A DNA stretch of 64,000 nucleotides from SZUA-442 sp963753185. GTDB taxonomy: Bacteria; Actinomycetota; Acidimicrobiia; Spongiisociales; UBA5794. The position numbers were made by a program, and so were the translations under genes. Shown here one piece after another: positions 36,473 to 45,508 of this stretch (position 1 is its first letter; every line of letters begins with the position of its first letter). The notes under the pieces were generated by a model, which worked only from the letters and a program-made list of their open reading frames with translations, did not search any database and was not told where the DNA came from. Location: positions 1,178,001 through 1,242,000 of the forward strand of contig CAVWBO010000007.1 in the NCBI GenBank assembly GCA_963753185.1, given 5' to 3'.

Positions 36473-37245
36473 GCGTGCCCCTCGTCGAGTTCCGCAACGT
36501 CGACCTCGCGTTCAAGGGGGTCAAGGCGCTCACCGATGTGAGCTTCACCGTCGAGGAGGACGAGCTCTTCGCCGTCATCGGTCCGAACGGCGCAGGCAAG
36601 ACCTCGACGTTCAACTGCCTCAACGGCGTGTACCGCCCACAGCAGGGGGACATCCTCTGGCGCGGGGAGTCGATCCTCGGGATGAGGCCCGACAAGGTGG
36701 CGGCCCTCGGGGTCGCTCGGACGTTCCAGAACATCGAGCTGTTCGCCCACATGACCGTCATCGAGAACATCGCCCTCGGCAGGCACGTCCGGACGGAGGT
36801 CGGCTGGCTCGAGGGTGCCTTGTGGTGGGGCAGGGCGAAGCGCGAAGAGGTCGCGAATCGGGCACACGTGGAGGACATCATCGACCTCCTCGAGATCGAG
36901 GCGTGGCGGTTCTATCCCGTCGGGATGCTGCCGTACGGGATCCAGAAGAGGGTCGAGCTCGGAAGGGCCCTCGCCATGGAGCCGCAGCTCCTCCTGCTCG
37001 ACGAGCCCGTGGCAGGTATGAACCTCGAGGAGACGGAGGACATGGCGCGGTTCATCCTCGACATCCGCGAGGAGTTGGGGATCGGCATGATCCTCGTGGA
37101 GCACGACATGGGCCTCGTCATGGACATCGCCGACCGTGTGCTCGTCCTGGACTTCGGCGAGGTCATCGCCACAGGGACACCGGACCAGATCCAATCGGAC
37201 CCGCGCGTCGTGAAGGCCTACTTGGGCGAGGAGCTCAACGCCTGA
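36469..37245 (+). CDS. livG: Branched-chain-type ABC transporter ATPase LivG
   Basis: The 258-residue ATPase has Walker A GPNGAGKTSTFN, ARTFQNIELFAHMTVIENI as the LivG-specific Q-loop stretch and Walker B LLLLDEPVAGMN. The switch region is LVEHDMGLVMDIADRVLVLDFG. The signature is changed: LPYGIQKRVELGRAL, where LSYGxQR is usual. I chose GTG 36469 (GTGA overlap with livF); an upstream GTG at 36460 would add three residues. The 3' end overlaps the convergent thioesterase gene by 28 nt. It is the last gene of the operon. Confidence 0.93.
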   Translation: MSVPLVEFRNVDLAFKGVKALTDVSFTVEEDELFAVIGPNGAGKTSTFNCLNGVYRPQQGDILWRGESILGMRPDKVAALGVARTFQNIELFAHMTVIENIALGRHVRTEVGWLEGALWWGRAKREEVANRAHVEDIIDLLEIEAWRFYPVGMLPYGIQKRVELGRALAMEPQLLLLDEPVAGMNLEETEDMARFILDIREELGIGMILVEHDMGLVMDIADRVLVLDFGEVIATGTPDQIQSDPRVVKAYLGEELNA

Positions 37246-37649
37246 CCGTCTGATCCGCGGATCAGGAACACGGTTCCCGTGAACAGCCCAACGGTTCGCC
37301 CGTCGCCCCTCGTCACGTCCACCCGATAGGTCGCAAGCGTGCGCCCCCGTGTCGCTTCTCGAGCGGTCGCAGTCAGCACCTCACCGATGTCAGAGGCCGC
37401 CGTTATGGCGAGGTGGGTGTCGATCGCGACAGCGTCCTCCGGATATGCGTTCGACGCGAGTGAGAACGCGCAGTCGGCGAGTGAGTGGATCACGCCTCCA
37501 TGGGTGCCACCGAGGAAGTTGACCTGATCGCCTCGGACGGTCATCGAAACCGTGACAGCCTCGTCCGTGACGGAGACGAGGGAGAATCCCTGGCTCGCTG
37601 CGTACGGGTCGTTCGCGATCGCGTTCTCGATGCGCTGTCTGCGGTCCAT
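37218..37649 (-). CDS. PaaI-type hotdog thioesterase
   Basis: The 143-residue protein has the hotdog fold signature NFLGGTHGGVIHSLADCAFSLASN, where the HGG and the following Asp are the PaaI/YdiI-type active-site features. It hydrolyses acyl- or aryl-CoA thioesters, and its gene is next to CoA-ligase and ABC-uptake genes. ATG 37649 is preceded by ggagc. It lies 7 nt after bioY on the same strand and its 3' end overlaps livG convergently. Confidence 0.85.
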   Translation of the reverse strand: MDRRQRIENAIANDPYAASQGFSLVSVTDEAVTVSMTVRGDQVNFLGGTHGGVIHSLADCAFSLASNAYPEDAVAIDTHLAITAASDIGEVLTATAREATRGRTLATYRVDVTRGDGRTVGLFTGTVFLIRGSDGQALSSSPK

Positions 37650-37656
37650 CGGAGGC

Positions 37657-38250
37657 TCAGCTCCTTGCCGAGTCCGTGAGGCGCCACGCCAAGGGGAGGA
37701 GCAGGCCGGCCGTGAGGATCTTGATGAGGTCACCGACCACGAACGGGGTGAATCCTGCGGCCAGCGCATCTCCGATGGTCGTGAACGCGTCGACGCTCAC
37801 GAACAACCACGTAACACCGAAGAGGTAGATGACGGCATTCCCTGCGAGGAACGCAGGGATCGCCGACCACACGTTGCGGTCCTGACCACGCTCGGCGAGA
37901 GCTCCGACGACCCACGCCGCGACGATGAAGCCGACGAGGTATCCGGCGGTCGCCCCGGTCGCAGCCTCCCAACCGCCCGATGCCTCGGTGTAGAACGGGA
38001 GCCCGATCGCCCCGAGCGTCCAGTAGATGACCTGGCTTCCCGCCCCGGCCCACGAGCCGAGCGCGGCCCCGGCGAGGAGGACGGCGAACGTCTGCCCCGT
38101 GATCGGCACCGGTGTACCTGGCACGGGGAACCGGATCTGCGCCGCAGCCGCGGTCAGGAGCGCGAATCCCACCATCAAGGTGAACGTGGCGACCCTGGTC
38201 CTCGGGAACACCACTCGAGCGAGAGTCGGTGCGTCGTACGTGATGGTCAT
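37657..38250 (-). CDS. bioY: Biotin transporter substrate-specificity component BioY
   Basis: BioY is the membrane S component of an ECF-type vitamin transporter for biotin. The 197 residues contain six hydrophobic segments and the family stretch RFPVPGTPVPITGQTFAVLLAG. ASGGWEAATGATAGYLVGF and FVVGDLIKILTAG further support the call. No ecfAT genes are nearby, so it may use a shared energising module or work alone. The ATG at 38250 gives a normal N-terminus; the open frame upstream is not conserved. Confidence 0.92.
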   Translation of the reverse strand: MTITYDAPTLARVVFPRTRVATFTLMVGFALLTAAAAQIRFPVPGTPVPITGQTFAVLLAGAALGSWAGAGSQVIYWTLGAIGLPFYTEASGGWEAATGATAGYLVGFIVAAWVVGALAERGQDRNVWSAIPAFLAGNAVIYLFGVTWLFVSVDAFTTIGDALAAGFTPFVVGDLIKILTAGLLLPLAWRLTDSARS

Positions 38251-38328
38251 GCGGCGTGCCTCCGAGATCTCGTCGTCGAGCGGATTCCCATTCCAGCACA
38301 TCGACGGACGTGCCGATGGGTTACCAGA

Positions 38329-38886
38329 ATGAGACTGTTGAGCGCCCGAACCCGTTTCATCGCCATTGTCGCCGCTGCGATCGCCCTGTCGGCGTCGTCG
38401 ACGCAGGCCGCGTCGCCCTACGACGGGCTCGTTCCCGATCCAGCGCGCCAGCCCGTCTTCCACAGATCCCAGGAAAGCGGCGCCGTGGTCGGCCACGTGC
38501 GCATCCCGGCGATCGGCGTCGACGAGGTGATTCGGTCGGGCGTGGCATCATCGGTGATCGACCGAGGTGTCGCCCATTGGGCGGGAACATCGGTTGCAGG
38601 AGGCGACGGCAATGTCGTCCTCGCTGGGCACCGTACCACCCACTCGCGACCGTTCCACGACCTCGACCGCCTCGAGCCGGGAGACCTCGTGTTCGTCAGG
38701 GACGGGATGGGGTTCGATGTCATGTATCGGGTCGCGGAGTCGTTCATCGTCGATCCGGGTGCGATGTGGATCACCTACGACGGCGAGGATCCGAAACTGA
38801 CGATGTTCGCGTGCCACCCGAAGGGATCCAACCGCTTCCGTATCGTTGTCACGGCCGACCTCGTGGCAGGGCGTCGGATCGCCTGA
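38329..38886 (+). CDS. Class E-like sortase
   Basis: The 185-residue exported transpeptidase begins with a signal/anchor (7-27). The catalytic His is in VLAGHRTTH (H101), the Cys in KLTMFACHPKG (C162) and the Arg in SNRFRIVV (R169 or R171). The sortase E/D group usually has TLxTC before the active Cys; here the sequence reads MFAC. Sortases anchor proteins with C-terminal sorting signals to the cell wall, and no substrate with an obvious LPxTG/LAxTG signal is next to it. The start is ATG 38329, divergent from bioY with a gap of 78 nt. Confidence 0.85.
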   Translation: MRLLSARTRFIAIVAAAIALSASSTQAASPYDGLVPDPARQPVFHRSQESGAVVGHVRIPAIGVDEVIRSGVASSVIDRGVAHWAGTSVAGGDGNVVLAGHRTTHSRPFHDLDRLEPGDLVFVRDGMGFDVMYRVAESFIVDPGAMWITYDGEDPKLTMFACHPKGSNRFRIVVTADLVAGRRIA

Positions 38887-38913
38887 CGGCGCACGCCTAC
38901 CTTGCGGTCCGGG

Positions 38914-38919
38914 TAACCT
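38914..38919 (+). promoter_or_regulatory. -10 box for leaderless YlbL-like gene
   Basis: TAACCT lies 6 nt before GTG 38926 and no ribosome binding site is visible. Confidence 0.4.
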
Positions 38920-38925
38920 CGCCGG

Positions 38926-40020
38926 GTGGACAACGACGTCGCATTGAGCGAACCCGCAGACCCCTACGCAGACATCCCTGAGTCCGTCCGACCGACCGCC
39001 CCCTATCCGAAGTGGCCGTGGGTCGTGGCCGGGCTGCTGATGGCTGTCGGCATCACGATCGCCATCGCGTGGCCCATCAGCCTCCCGTACTACACCCTCA
39101 GCCCCGGCCCTGTGTACGACACCGCGGACTTCGTCACCGTCGAGGGCGGCACCGTTTCGAGCGTCGGGGAGTTGTTCTTCCTCACCGTGTCACTCAAGGA
39201 GGCGAATGCATTCGAATGGGTGGCCGCCCAGTTCGACGACAGTGTGGACACACGCCCCAGGGAGAACATACGACCCATCGGCGTATCGCCCGAGCAGCTT
39301 CGTCGCGAGAGCCTGGCGTTGATGGAGCAATCCAAGAACGACGCGATCTTCGTAGCGCTCACACAGCTCGGCTACGAAGTGACACTGATCGGCACCGGAG
39401 CGCTGGTGATCGAGACCGTTCCCGAATCGGGAGCTGATGGCATCTTGTTCCCGAACGACGTGATCATCGACATGAACGGCACCACCGTCGCCTTCCGCAG
39501 CGACATCATCGCCCAGCTGACGGACCTGTCCGTCGGTGACGTCATCACCATGCTGGTGGAGCGTCCCAGGGACGGCGCGCCTGACTCGTTCGACGATCTC
39601 GAGGTCGAGATAACGCTCGGGGAGAACCCCGACGACCCCGACCGACCACTGATCGGGATCCTGCTGGCGAACAACGAACCGATCATCGAGTTCCCCGTCG
39701 AGGTCGCTATCGATTCCCAGAACATCGGCGGTCCCTCTGCAGGGATGATGTTCACCCTCCAGATCATGGACCAGCTGACGGACTACGAGATCACCAAGGG
39801 CTACCGGATCGCGGGCACCGGGACCATCGAACGCGACGGAACGGTCGGCTCGATCGGCGGAATCCACCAGAAGGTGTACGCGGCCGTGGACGCGGGCGCA
39901 CGAGCCGTGCTCGTGCCTGCGGGGAACTACGAGGATGCAGTCGCCGCTGCCGGCGACCGGATCGAGGTCGTCAGGGTGGAGACGATCGAGGATGCCATCG
40001 CCTTTCTCGAGAGCCTCTGA
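38926..40020 (+). CDS. YlbL-type membrane protease with PDZ and Lon (S16) domains
   Basis: The 364-residue protein has one N-terminal membrane helix (about 30-52), a PDZ-like middle (about 150-235) and a C-terminal Lon proteolytic domain. The Ser-Lys dyad is visible as S271 in GGPSAGMMF and K316 in GGIHQKVYAA. This architecture is widespread in actinobacteria and Firmicutes (YlbL/SdrC-type) and acts on envelope or division-associated proteins. The GTG start at 38926 has TAACCT 6 nt upstream, which suggests leaderless transcription. The neighbour is a DivIVA-like gene. Confidence 0.88.
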   Translation: MDNDVALSEPADPYADIPESVRPTAPYPKWPWVVAGLLMAVGITIAIAWPISLPYYTLSPGPVYDTADFVTVEGGTVSSVGELFFLTVSLKEANAFEWVAAQFDDSVDTRPRENIRPIGVSPEQLRRESLALMEQSKNDAIFVALTQLGYEVTLIGTGALVIETVPESGADGILFPNDVIIDMNGTTVAFRSDIIAQLTDLSVGDVITMLVERPRDGAPDSFDDLEVEITLGENPDDPDRPLIGILLANNEPIIEFPVEVAIDSQNIGGPSAGMMFTLQIMDQLTDYEITKGYRIAGTGTIERDGTVGSIGGIHQKVYAAVDAGARAVLVPAGNYEDAVAAAGDRIEVVRVETIEDAIAFLESL

Positions 40021-40049
40021 CAATCCGCGGACACCACGCTGCCAGCCCC

Positions 40050-40055
40050 TACGCT
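40050..40055 (+). promoter_or_regulatory. -10 box for leaderless DivIVA-like gene
   Basis: TACGCT lies 7 nt before ATG 40063 with no ribosome site, the same spacing as upstream of htrA. Confidence 0.4.
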
Positions 40056-40062
40056 GCCGCCC

Positions 40063-41880
40063 ATGGCGGATGAACTGACCCCGGGCGGGGTGCGTGCTCG
40101 CCGATTCGATGTTGCCCTTCGCGGCTACGAACGGTCACAGGTGGAGGCGTACCTCGACGAGCTCGCCGATCGCATCGAGGCGCTCGAATCGGATGTCGGT
40201 GGTGGTCTGTCGAATGCTCCTGCGTTGGGCATCTCGGAAGCCGAGGCGCTCGCACATGAACTTCACACAATCGGGACCGAGATCGGCGTGATCCTCGAGG
40301 CTGCTCGTGAAGCCGCTGAAGGAATCCGCACGAGGGCGGCTGCGGATGCCGACGCATGGCGCGCAGAGGCCAGATCGTCGTCCGACGCCATGGTCAGCGA
40401 AGCCACCGAGGCGAGCGAGTCGATGCGCGCCGATGCCTGGAACGAGGGCTCCGCGATGCTCCGAACCGCCAGAGCCGAGGCAGACTCGATCATCGCCGCC
40501 GCAAAGGAGGAGGCCTTGTTCGTTCGCGCCGAGGCCGAACGCGAGGCGATCCACCTCACGGGTGACGCTCGCCGGGATCGGGAGGAGTCGATTCGAACGG
40601 CCAGGGTCGAGGCGGACCAGATCGTCGATGCTGCCCGCTTCGAGAGCGAGGCCGTGCTCGCAGCTGCGCGCCAGCAGGCGGAACTCGCACAGGAGAGGGC
40701 ACGGGCACTCGAGGACCGTCGCAGTGAACTCCTCGCCGAGCTCGAGGCCACTCGGGCGACGATCTCTGAGATGGAGTCGGAGATCGAATCGAAGCGCCAG
40801 GCTCTGGAAGACCCCGAGCCGGTGCCAGAGCCGTCCGACGATCGCACCCATCACACGAGCGACAGCGGGTCCGTGAGGATCGTCGCCGCTACCCGCGTCG
40901 TACCACCGAGCCCCGTTGACGCCGATGAGCTGATGGCAGAGGTCACGGCCCTTCGTGCGGGGATATCACTCGAGCCCCCCGAGGTACCCGCCACGCCGAT
41001 TGTCGTCGAGGACGACGACACGCCGAACCTCGAGACGGTGCCTGACACGCCAGACACACGCGATACACCGGACGCCGTCGGCCACGATGAGGAAGTCGTC
41101 GTGCTAGCCGACGTGTCACCGTCGGCGGCTCCGGTCACCGAGGCCGCAGACACCGAGGACTCGGTCGCGAACGAAGCGAGCGCCGAGGACACTGCAGCCG
41201 AGGACACTGCAGCCGAGGACACTGCGGCCGAGGACACGGTCGGCATGGATGCCGTGCCAGCGCCGGTAGCGCCAGAGGCCCCTGTCGCCGAGGACGATGC
41301 CGAGACTGTGAAGGAGGCCGTTCCCGACGACATCGGTTCGCTGTTCGCCATGCTGCGAACGGCGCCCGAATCGGCGGCACCTCCGCCGGCCGTGAGCGAC
41401 GATGCCGAGTCCATATCGAATGGATCGACTCGTCTCGCGCCTGCACCTGAGTCAGCGGCTCGCTCCGATGCCGTCGAAGCGGCGCCCACACCTGAACCTG
41501 CGCAGGATGACAGCGCCGTCATACCGCTCCAGAACGCTGCGCTCAGGGAGATCAAACGCACCCTGGTGGACCTCCAGAACGATGCCCTCGAGCACCTTCG
41601 AACCGATCCGGGGTGGACACCGGGCGCCGATTTCACCGATCGGTTCGATGGGCCTTTCGCCGAGCTCGCGATCGGGCTGGGCTCCGGCACGTCATCGGAA
41701 GGCGCCGCCTTTGCGTCAGACCTCCTCGAAGCCGTGTCCGCAGCCATAGAACGGACACGCGATGCCGGAGGCGGGGAGCGAGAAGTCGCGGCGTCGGCCA
41801 GCAAGGTGTTCCGCACATGGCGTTCGGACGAGGCCGAACGAAGGGTCGTGGACGCAACGGCTCGTGCGGCGGCCGTCTGA
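40063..41880 (+). CDS. DivIVA-like coiled-coil protein with a long acidic repeat region
   Basis: Residues 8-45 (VRARRFDVALRGYERSQVEAYLDELADRI) match the DivIVA N-terminal membrane-targeting domain. A long Ala/Glu/Arg-rich coiled coil spans about 55-255. Residues about 260-480 are acidic and low in complexity and contain an AEDTA tandem repeat (near residue 375-392). A folded C-terminal domain (about 490-605, ending RTWRSDEAERRVVDATARA) is unrecognised. DivIVA proteins mark poles and septa; the long variable region suggests a scaffold role. The 605-residue length is well above typical DivIVA. TACGCT 7 nt before the ATG points to leaderless transcription. Confidence 0.8.
   Translation: MADELTPGGVRARRFDVALRGYERSQVEAYLDELADRIEALESDVGGGLSNAPALGISEAEALAHELHTIGTEIGVILEAAREAAEGIRTRAAADADAWRAEARSSSDAMVSEATEASESMRADAWNEGSAMLRTARAEADSIIAAAKEEALFVRAEAEREAIHLTGDARRDREESIRTARVEADQIVDAARFESEAVLAAARQQAELAQERARALEDRRSELLAELEATRATISEMESEIESKRQALEDPEPVPEPSDDRTHHTSDSGSVRIVAATRVVPPSPVDADELMAEVTALRAGISLEPPEVPATPIVVEDDDTPNLETVPDTPDTRDTPDAVGHDEEVVVLADVSPSAAPVTEAADTEDSVANEASAEDTAAEDTAAEDTAAEDTVGMDAVPAPVAPEAPVAEDDAETVKEAVPDDIGSLFAMLRTAPESAAPPPAVSDDAESISNGSTRLAPAPESAARSDAVEAAPTPEPAQDDSAVIPLQNAALREIKRTLVDLQNDALEHLRTDPGWTPGADFTDRFDGPFAELAIGLGSGTSSEGAAFASDLLEAVSAAIERTRDAGGGEREVAASASKVFRTWRSDEAERRVVDATARAAAV
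41187..41236 (+). repeat. In-frame tandem repeat coding for AEDTA
   Basis: A 15-nt unit (gccgaggacactgca, last copies slightly changed) is repeated three to four times in frame inside the DivIVA-like gene. The number of copies could vary between strains without breaking the frame. Confidence 0.8.
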
Positions 41881-41906
41881 GCGGGGTGTCTAGCCCGACA
41901 GGACCA

Positions 41907-41912
41907 TAGAAT
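41907..41912 (+). promoter_or_regulatory. -10 box for leaderless UPF0182 gene
   Basis: TAGAAT is 7 nt before GTG 41920 and 1 nt before GTG 41914. The spacing favours GTG 41920 as the leaderless start. The hexamer is identical to that of purN. Confidence 0.5.
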
Positions 41913-41919
41913 CGTGTCG

Positions 41920-44829
41920 GTGATCAACCGAGAGCCGATCAATTATCGACCACGATCAGGGTTCCGTCGGATCCTCTCGTTCGTCGTCGGTGGGTTCTTC
42001 ATCATCCTCGTGTTCGGCAGGTGGCTCGCCACACTCTTCACGGACTACCAGTGGTTCCGTGAGCGCGGCTTCGCCGGCGTGTGGACAACCGTTACTTTCA
42101 CCAGGGTTTGGCTCGTGCTCGGTGCCGCACTCGTCGCTCTCCTCTTCTTCTGGATCAACCTGTGGCTCGTGGACAGGCTGTCGCCGAGAATCGGTGCCAT
42201 CACCGGGGCCCCGGACGAGGAGCTGCTCGAGCGCTATCAGGAGTGGATCGAACCACGGGCGACGCTGGTTCGCACCATCTTCTCCCTGTTCTTCGGCATC
42301 CTCATCGGGCTCGGCGCCGCAACGTGGTGGCAGGACTTCCTCCTATGGAGGAACTCCGTCGACTTCGGCCTCACCGATCCCGTGTTCGGGAACGATGTCT
42401 CCCTCTACGTCTTCTCGCTTCCCCTGTACCGCGACATTTTCGGATGGGCCTTCCAGCTCCTCCTCGTCGGCACGCTCGTCGTCATCGCCGCCCACTACCT
42501 CAACGGCGGGATCAAGATCGCGACCCCAGGGCAGCGGACATCGGATGCCGTCAAGGCTCACATCTCGGTGCTCGTCGCGTTGATGGCGCTCCTGAAGGCC
42601 GTTGGCTACCAGTTCGACAAGTGGGAGCTCCTGTACTCCGGTCGCGGCCAGGTCTTCGGTGCGAGCTACACCGACGTGAACGCGCAGATCCCTGCCCTCA
42701 ACCTCCTCATCTTCATCTCGATCGTCTCGGCAGTCATCCTGCTCGTGAATGTCCGCTTCCGGGGATGGGCGCTGCCGGCCATCGCGCTCGGGATCTGGCT
42801 GGTCACCTCCATCGGCGTGGGTGGCATCTACCCGGCACTCGTACAGAGATTCTCTGTCGAGCCGAACGAGATCGAACGGGAGACCGAGTTTGTCCAGCAC
42901 AACCTGGACTTCACCCGGTATGCGTTCGGCCTCGACGAGGTCGAGGTGCGCCGGTTCAACGCCTCGCCTGAACTCACAGCGGAGGAGGTCGAGGCGAATG
43001 CACCGACCATCGAGAACGTGCGCCTCTGGGATCCGGGGGTCCTCCAGGCGACATACCCCGAGCTCCAGAACATCAAGACGTACTACACGTTCAACGACGT
43101 CGACGTCGATCGGTATGTGATCAACGGGGAACTCAAGCAGGTGATGACGGCGGCTCGGAGCCTCGAGGAGGCCAACATCCCCGGCGCAGGGTGGGTCAAC
43201 GAACGCCTCGTGTACACCCACGGTCTCGGTGCGGTTCTGAGCCCTGCTCGCGACGTCACAGCCGACGGGTTGCCGGAGTTCCTTGCCAAGGACCTCCCAC
43301 CCACGAACCTGTCCGGAGATCCTGTCCTCGATGTCGATCAGCCTCGCATCTACTTCTCCGACGATGCCATCCGCGACTTCCTCATCGTCGGTTCGAACCA
43401 GGGTGAGGTCGACCTCCCCCGCGGCCCTGAGGACACGGCGGAAACGACGACGAACTCATACGACGGGGCGGGGGGTGTCGCCCTCGGCAACTTCTTCAAC
43501 AGGGCCGTGTGGGCGCTCCGCTTCGGCGATCTCAACACCCTCATCTCGGGGCAGGTTCGTTCGGACTCGAGGGTGCTGCTCCACCGCAACATCCAGGATC
43601 GGATCGCCCAGGTCGCGCCGTTCCTCCATGCGGACAACGATCCGTACATGGTGGTCAATGAGGGCAGGCTGGTTTGGATGATGGACCTCTACACGGTCTC
43701 CGACCGCTTCCCGTACTCCGAACCTGCGGGGACGCCTCGCCTCGACCAGGGATCGCCGCTCCCCGGCAGCTTCAACTACATCAGGAACTCGGTCAAGGCC
43801 GTCATCGACGCCTATGACGGCACCATCGACATGTACGTGGTCGATCCCGAAGATCCGATCATCCGGGTCAACCAGAAGATCTTCCCCGGTGTGTTCAAGC
43901 CGCTCACCGAGTTCCCCGAGGGGCTCATCGGCCATATCCGGTATCCGGAAGACCTGTTCAGGATGCAGACGGACGTGTACCAGCTGTATCACATGACAAA
44001 CCCCGTGGATCTCTTCCAGCGGAACGACCCGTGGCAGATTGCACGGAACCCTGCGACCTCGGAGCGTCCGCCCCTCAGGGCCTCGTTCGCCACCCCACCG
44101 ATGTTGCCCTACTACCTCCTCATGGAGCTGCCGGAGGAGGACGGCTTGTCCTTCCTGCTGATGCAGCCGTTCACGCCGCTCGATCGGCCGAACATGTCGG
44201 CATTCGTGGTCGCGAAGAGCGGTCCGCTCGAGGAGTACGGCGACATCATCGAGTACGGGATGCCGCGCGACCGGCAGATCGACGGACCCGGTCAGGTTGG
44301 TGACTTCATCGACCAGGATCCGCGAGTGTCCGTCGAGTTCACGCTGCTCGGCCAGGAGGGATCAGAGGTCATCCGAGGGAACATGCTCGTGGTGCCGATC
44401 GAGGACTCGCTGCTGTTCGTCCAGCCGATCTACCTGGCGGCAGACACGGGCGGTTCCGGCATTCCCCAGTTCAAACGGGTCATCGCGTCGTTCAACAGTC
44501 GGATCGAGATCGGTGAGACGCTCGAGGACGTCCTGCTCGCACTGTTCGGGACTCCCGTCATCGGGCCCGAGGAGCCCGACAACGGCGGCGAGACGCCTGA
44601 GCCACCGACGGAGCCACCGGACGGATCCGTAGAGGAGCGAGTCGCGGAGCTCCTCGTCCTCGCTGAGGACGCCCTGGCAGAGGCCGACGCAGCCCTGCGC
44701 GTGGGGGATCTCGGCCTGTACCAGGAAAAGGTCGAGGAGGCCAGCGGCTACATCGAGGAGGCGAACCGCCTCATCTTGGAGTCGGGTGCTGCCCCTCCCA
44801 CAGGTGAGTCAACGAGCTTCTCGAGGTAG
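41920..44829 (+). CDS. UPF0182-family membrane protein
   Basis: The 969-residue product matches the large UPF0182 family of actinobacteria and cyanobacteria, whose function is not established. About seven membrane helices lie in the first 300 residues (FVVGGFFIILVFGRWLATLF is the first). A large extracytoplasmic domain (about 310-880) includes LRFGDLNTLISGQ and the conserved NPVDLFQRNDPWQI. The end is a Pro/Glu-rich linker and an acidic helix (about 900-969). I prefer GTG 41920 because of the -10 spacing; GTG 41914 is possible. No ribosome site is visible. Confidence 0.88.
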   Translation: MINREPINYRPRSGFRRILSFVVGGFFIILVFGRWLATLFTDYQWFRERGFAGVWTTVTFTRVWLVLGAALVALLFFWINLWLVDRLSPRIGAITGAPDEELLERYQEWIEPRATLVRTIFSLFFGILIGLGAATWWQDFLLWRNSVDFGLTDPVFGNDVSLYVFSLPLYRDIFGWAFQLLLVGTLVVIAAHYLNGGIKIATPGQRTSDAVKAHISVLVALMALLKAVGYQFDKWELLYSGRGQVFGASYTDVNAQIPALNLLIFISIVSAVILLVNVRFRGWALPAIALGIWLVTSIGVGGIYPALVQRFSVEPNEIERETEFVQHNLDFTRYAFGLDEVEVRRFNASPELTAEEVEANAPTIENVRLWDPGVLQATYPELQNIKTYYTFNDVDVDRYVINGELKQVMTAARSLEEANIPGAGWVNERLVYTHGLGAVLSPARDVTADGLPEFLAKDLPPTNLSGDPVLDVDQPRIYFSDDAIRDFLIVGSNQGEVDLPRGPEDTAETTTNSYDGAGGVALGNFFNRAVWALRFGDLNTLISGQVRSDSRVLLHRNIQDRIAQVAPFLHADNDPYMVVNEGRLVWMMDLYTVSDRFPYSEPAGTPRLDQGSPLPGSFNYIRNSVKAVIDAYDGTIDMYVVDPEDPIIRVNQKIFPGVFKPLTEFPEGLIGHIRYPEDLFRMQTDVYQLYHMTNPVDLFQRNDPWQIARNPATSERPPLRASFATPPMLPYYLLMELPEEDGLSFLLMQPFTPLDRPNMSAFVVAKSGPLEEYGDIIEYGMPRDRQIDGPGQVGDFIDQDPRVSVEFTLLGQEGSEVIRGNMLVVPIEDSLLFVQPIYLAADTGGSGIPQFKRVIASFNSRIEIGETLEDVLLALFGTPVIGPEEPDNGGETPEPPTEPPDGSVEERVAELLVLAEDALAEADAALRVGDLGLYQEKVEEASGYIEEANRLILESGAAPPTGESTSFSR

Positions 44830-44850
44830 GCAATACGGCGGTCCTGCTCG

Positions 44851-44856
44851 TATACT
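44851..44856 (+). promoter_or_regulatory. -10 box of the initiator tRNA gene
   Basis: TATACT lies 14 nt before the mature 5' end of tRNA-fMet. No clear -35 is visible. Confidence 0.5.
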
Positions 44857-44870
44857 CACCGCCACAGCGA

Positions 44871-44948
<78 letters not shown>

Positions 44949-45150
44949 GAAGCCCTGGAGGTCCTACATCCTCCGGGGTTTCTCGCGTGTGGTTTGAACC
45001 CGCGACCTTCTCCGAAGGTCGAATCTGAGTCGGGATTCGCTCCGCTCACCCCGCTGCTTGCTGCCGATTGCTGGGTTTCGATGTGCGGGACGGTCAATCC
45101 AGATGGTTCTGTGGTGAGACTTTAGGTTCAAATCCCGCCCCCGCTACGAA
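44949..45150 (+). repeat. Cargo-free tandem element 1 (type I, 202 bp)
   Basis: This unit runs from the end of core copy 1 to the end of core copy 2 (45125-45150). It contains the terminator-like hairpin. It also has an inverted copy of 18 nt of the tRNA T-arm region (44993-45010 against 44913-44930) and a 7-bp hairpin GACCTTC-TCC-GAAGGTC (45004-45020). The unit ends with the sequence GTGGTGAGACTTTA just before the core. The next unit appears identical. Confidence 0.9.
44950..44981 (+). terminator. Terminator hairpin of tRNA-fMet
   Basis: A 12-position stem (AAGCCCTGGAGG opposite CCTCCGGGGTTT, with G-T pairs) closes the loop TCCTACAT and is followed by a short T run. The same loop recurs in the other hairpins of the array. 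Confidence 0.7.
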
Positions 45151-45352
45151 GAAGCCCTGGAGGTCCTACATCCTCCGGGGTTTCTCGCGTGTGGTTTGAA
45201 CCCGCGACCTTCTCCGAAGGTCGAATCTGAGTCGGGATTCGCTCCGCTCACCCCGCTGCTTGCTGCCGATTGCTGGGTTTCGATGTGCGGGACGGTCAAT
45301 CCAGATGGTTCTGTGGTGAGACTTTAGGTTCAAATCCCGCCCCCGCTACGAA
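45151..45352 (+). repeat. Cargo-free tandem element 2 (type I, 202 bp)
   Basis: This is a direct repeat of element 1, with no difference found by eye. It ends in core copy 3 (45327-45352). The inverted T-arm segment is at 45195-45212. Confidence 0.9.
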
Positions 45353-45508
45353 TGAACCCGCGACCTTCTCCGAAGGTCGAATCTGAGTCGGGGCTCACTT
45401 CGTTCACCCCGCAGACCTTTGCCGATTGCTGGACACCAGGGTGCAAGACGGAGGGCTCACGTGATCCTGTGGTGAGACTTTAGGTTCAAATCCCGCCCCC
45501 GCTACGAA
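45353..45508 (+). repeat. Cargo-free element 3 (type II, 156 bp)
   Basis: The unit ends in core copy 4 (45483-45508). It lacks the leading terminator hairpin, keeps the inverted T-arm segment and the GACCTTC hairpin, and then diverges from type I. The 3' side has CTCACGTGATCCTGTGGTG ahead of the core, a flank shared with the right ends of the cargo-bearing segments. Confidence 0.85.
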
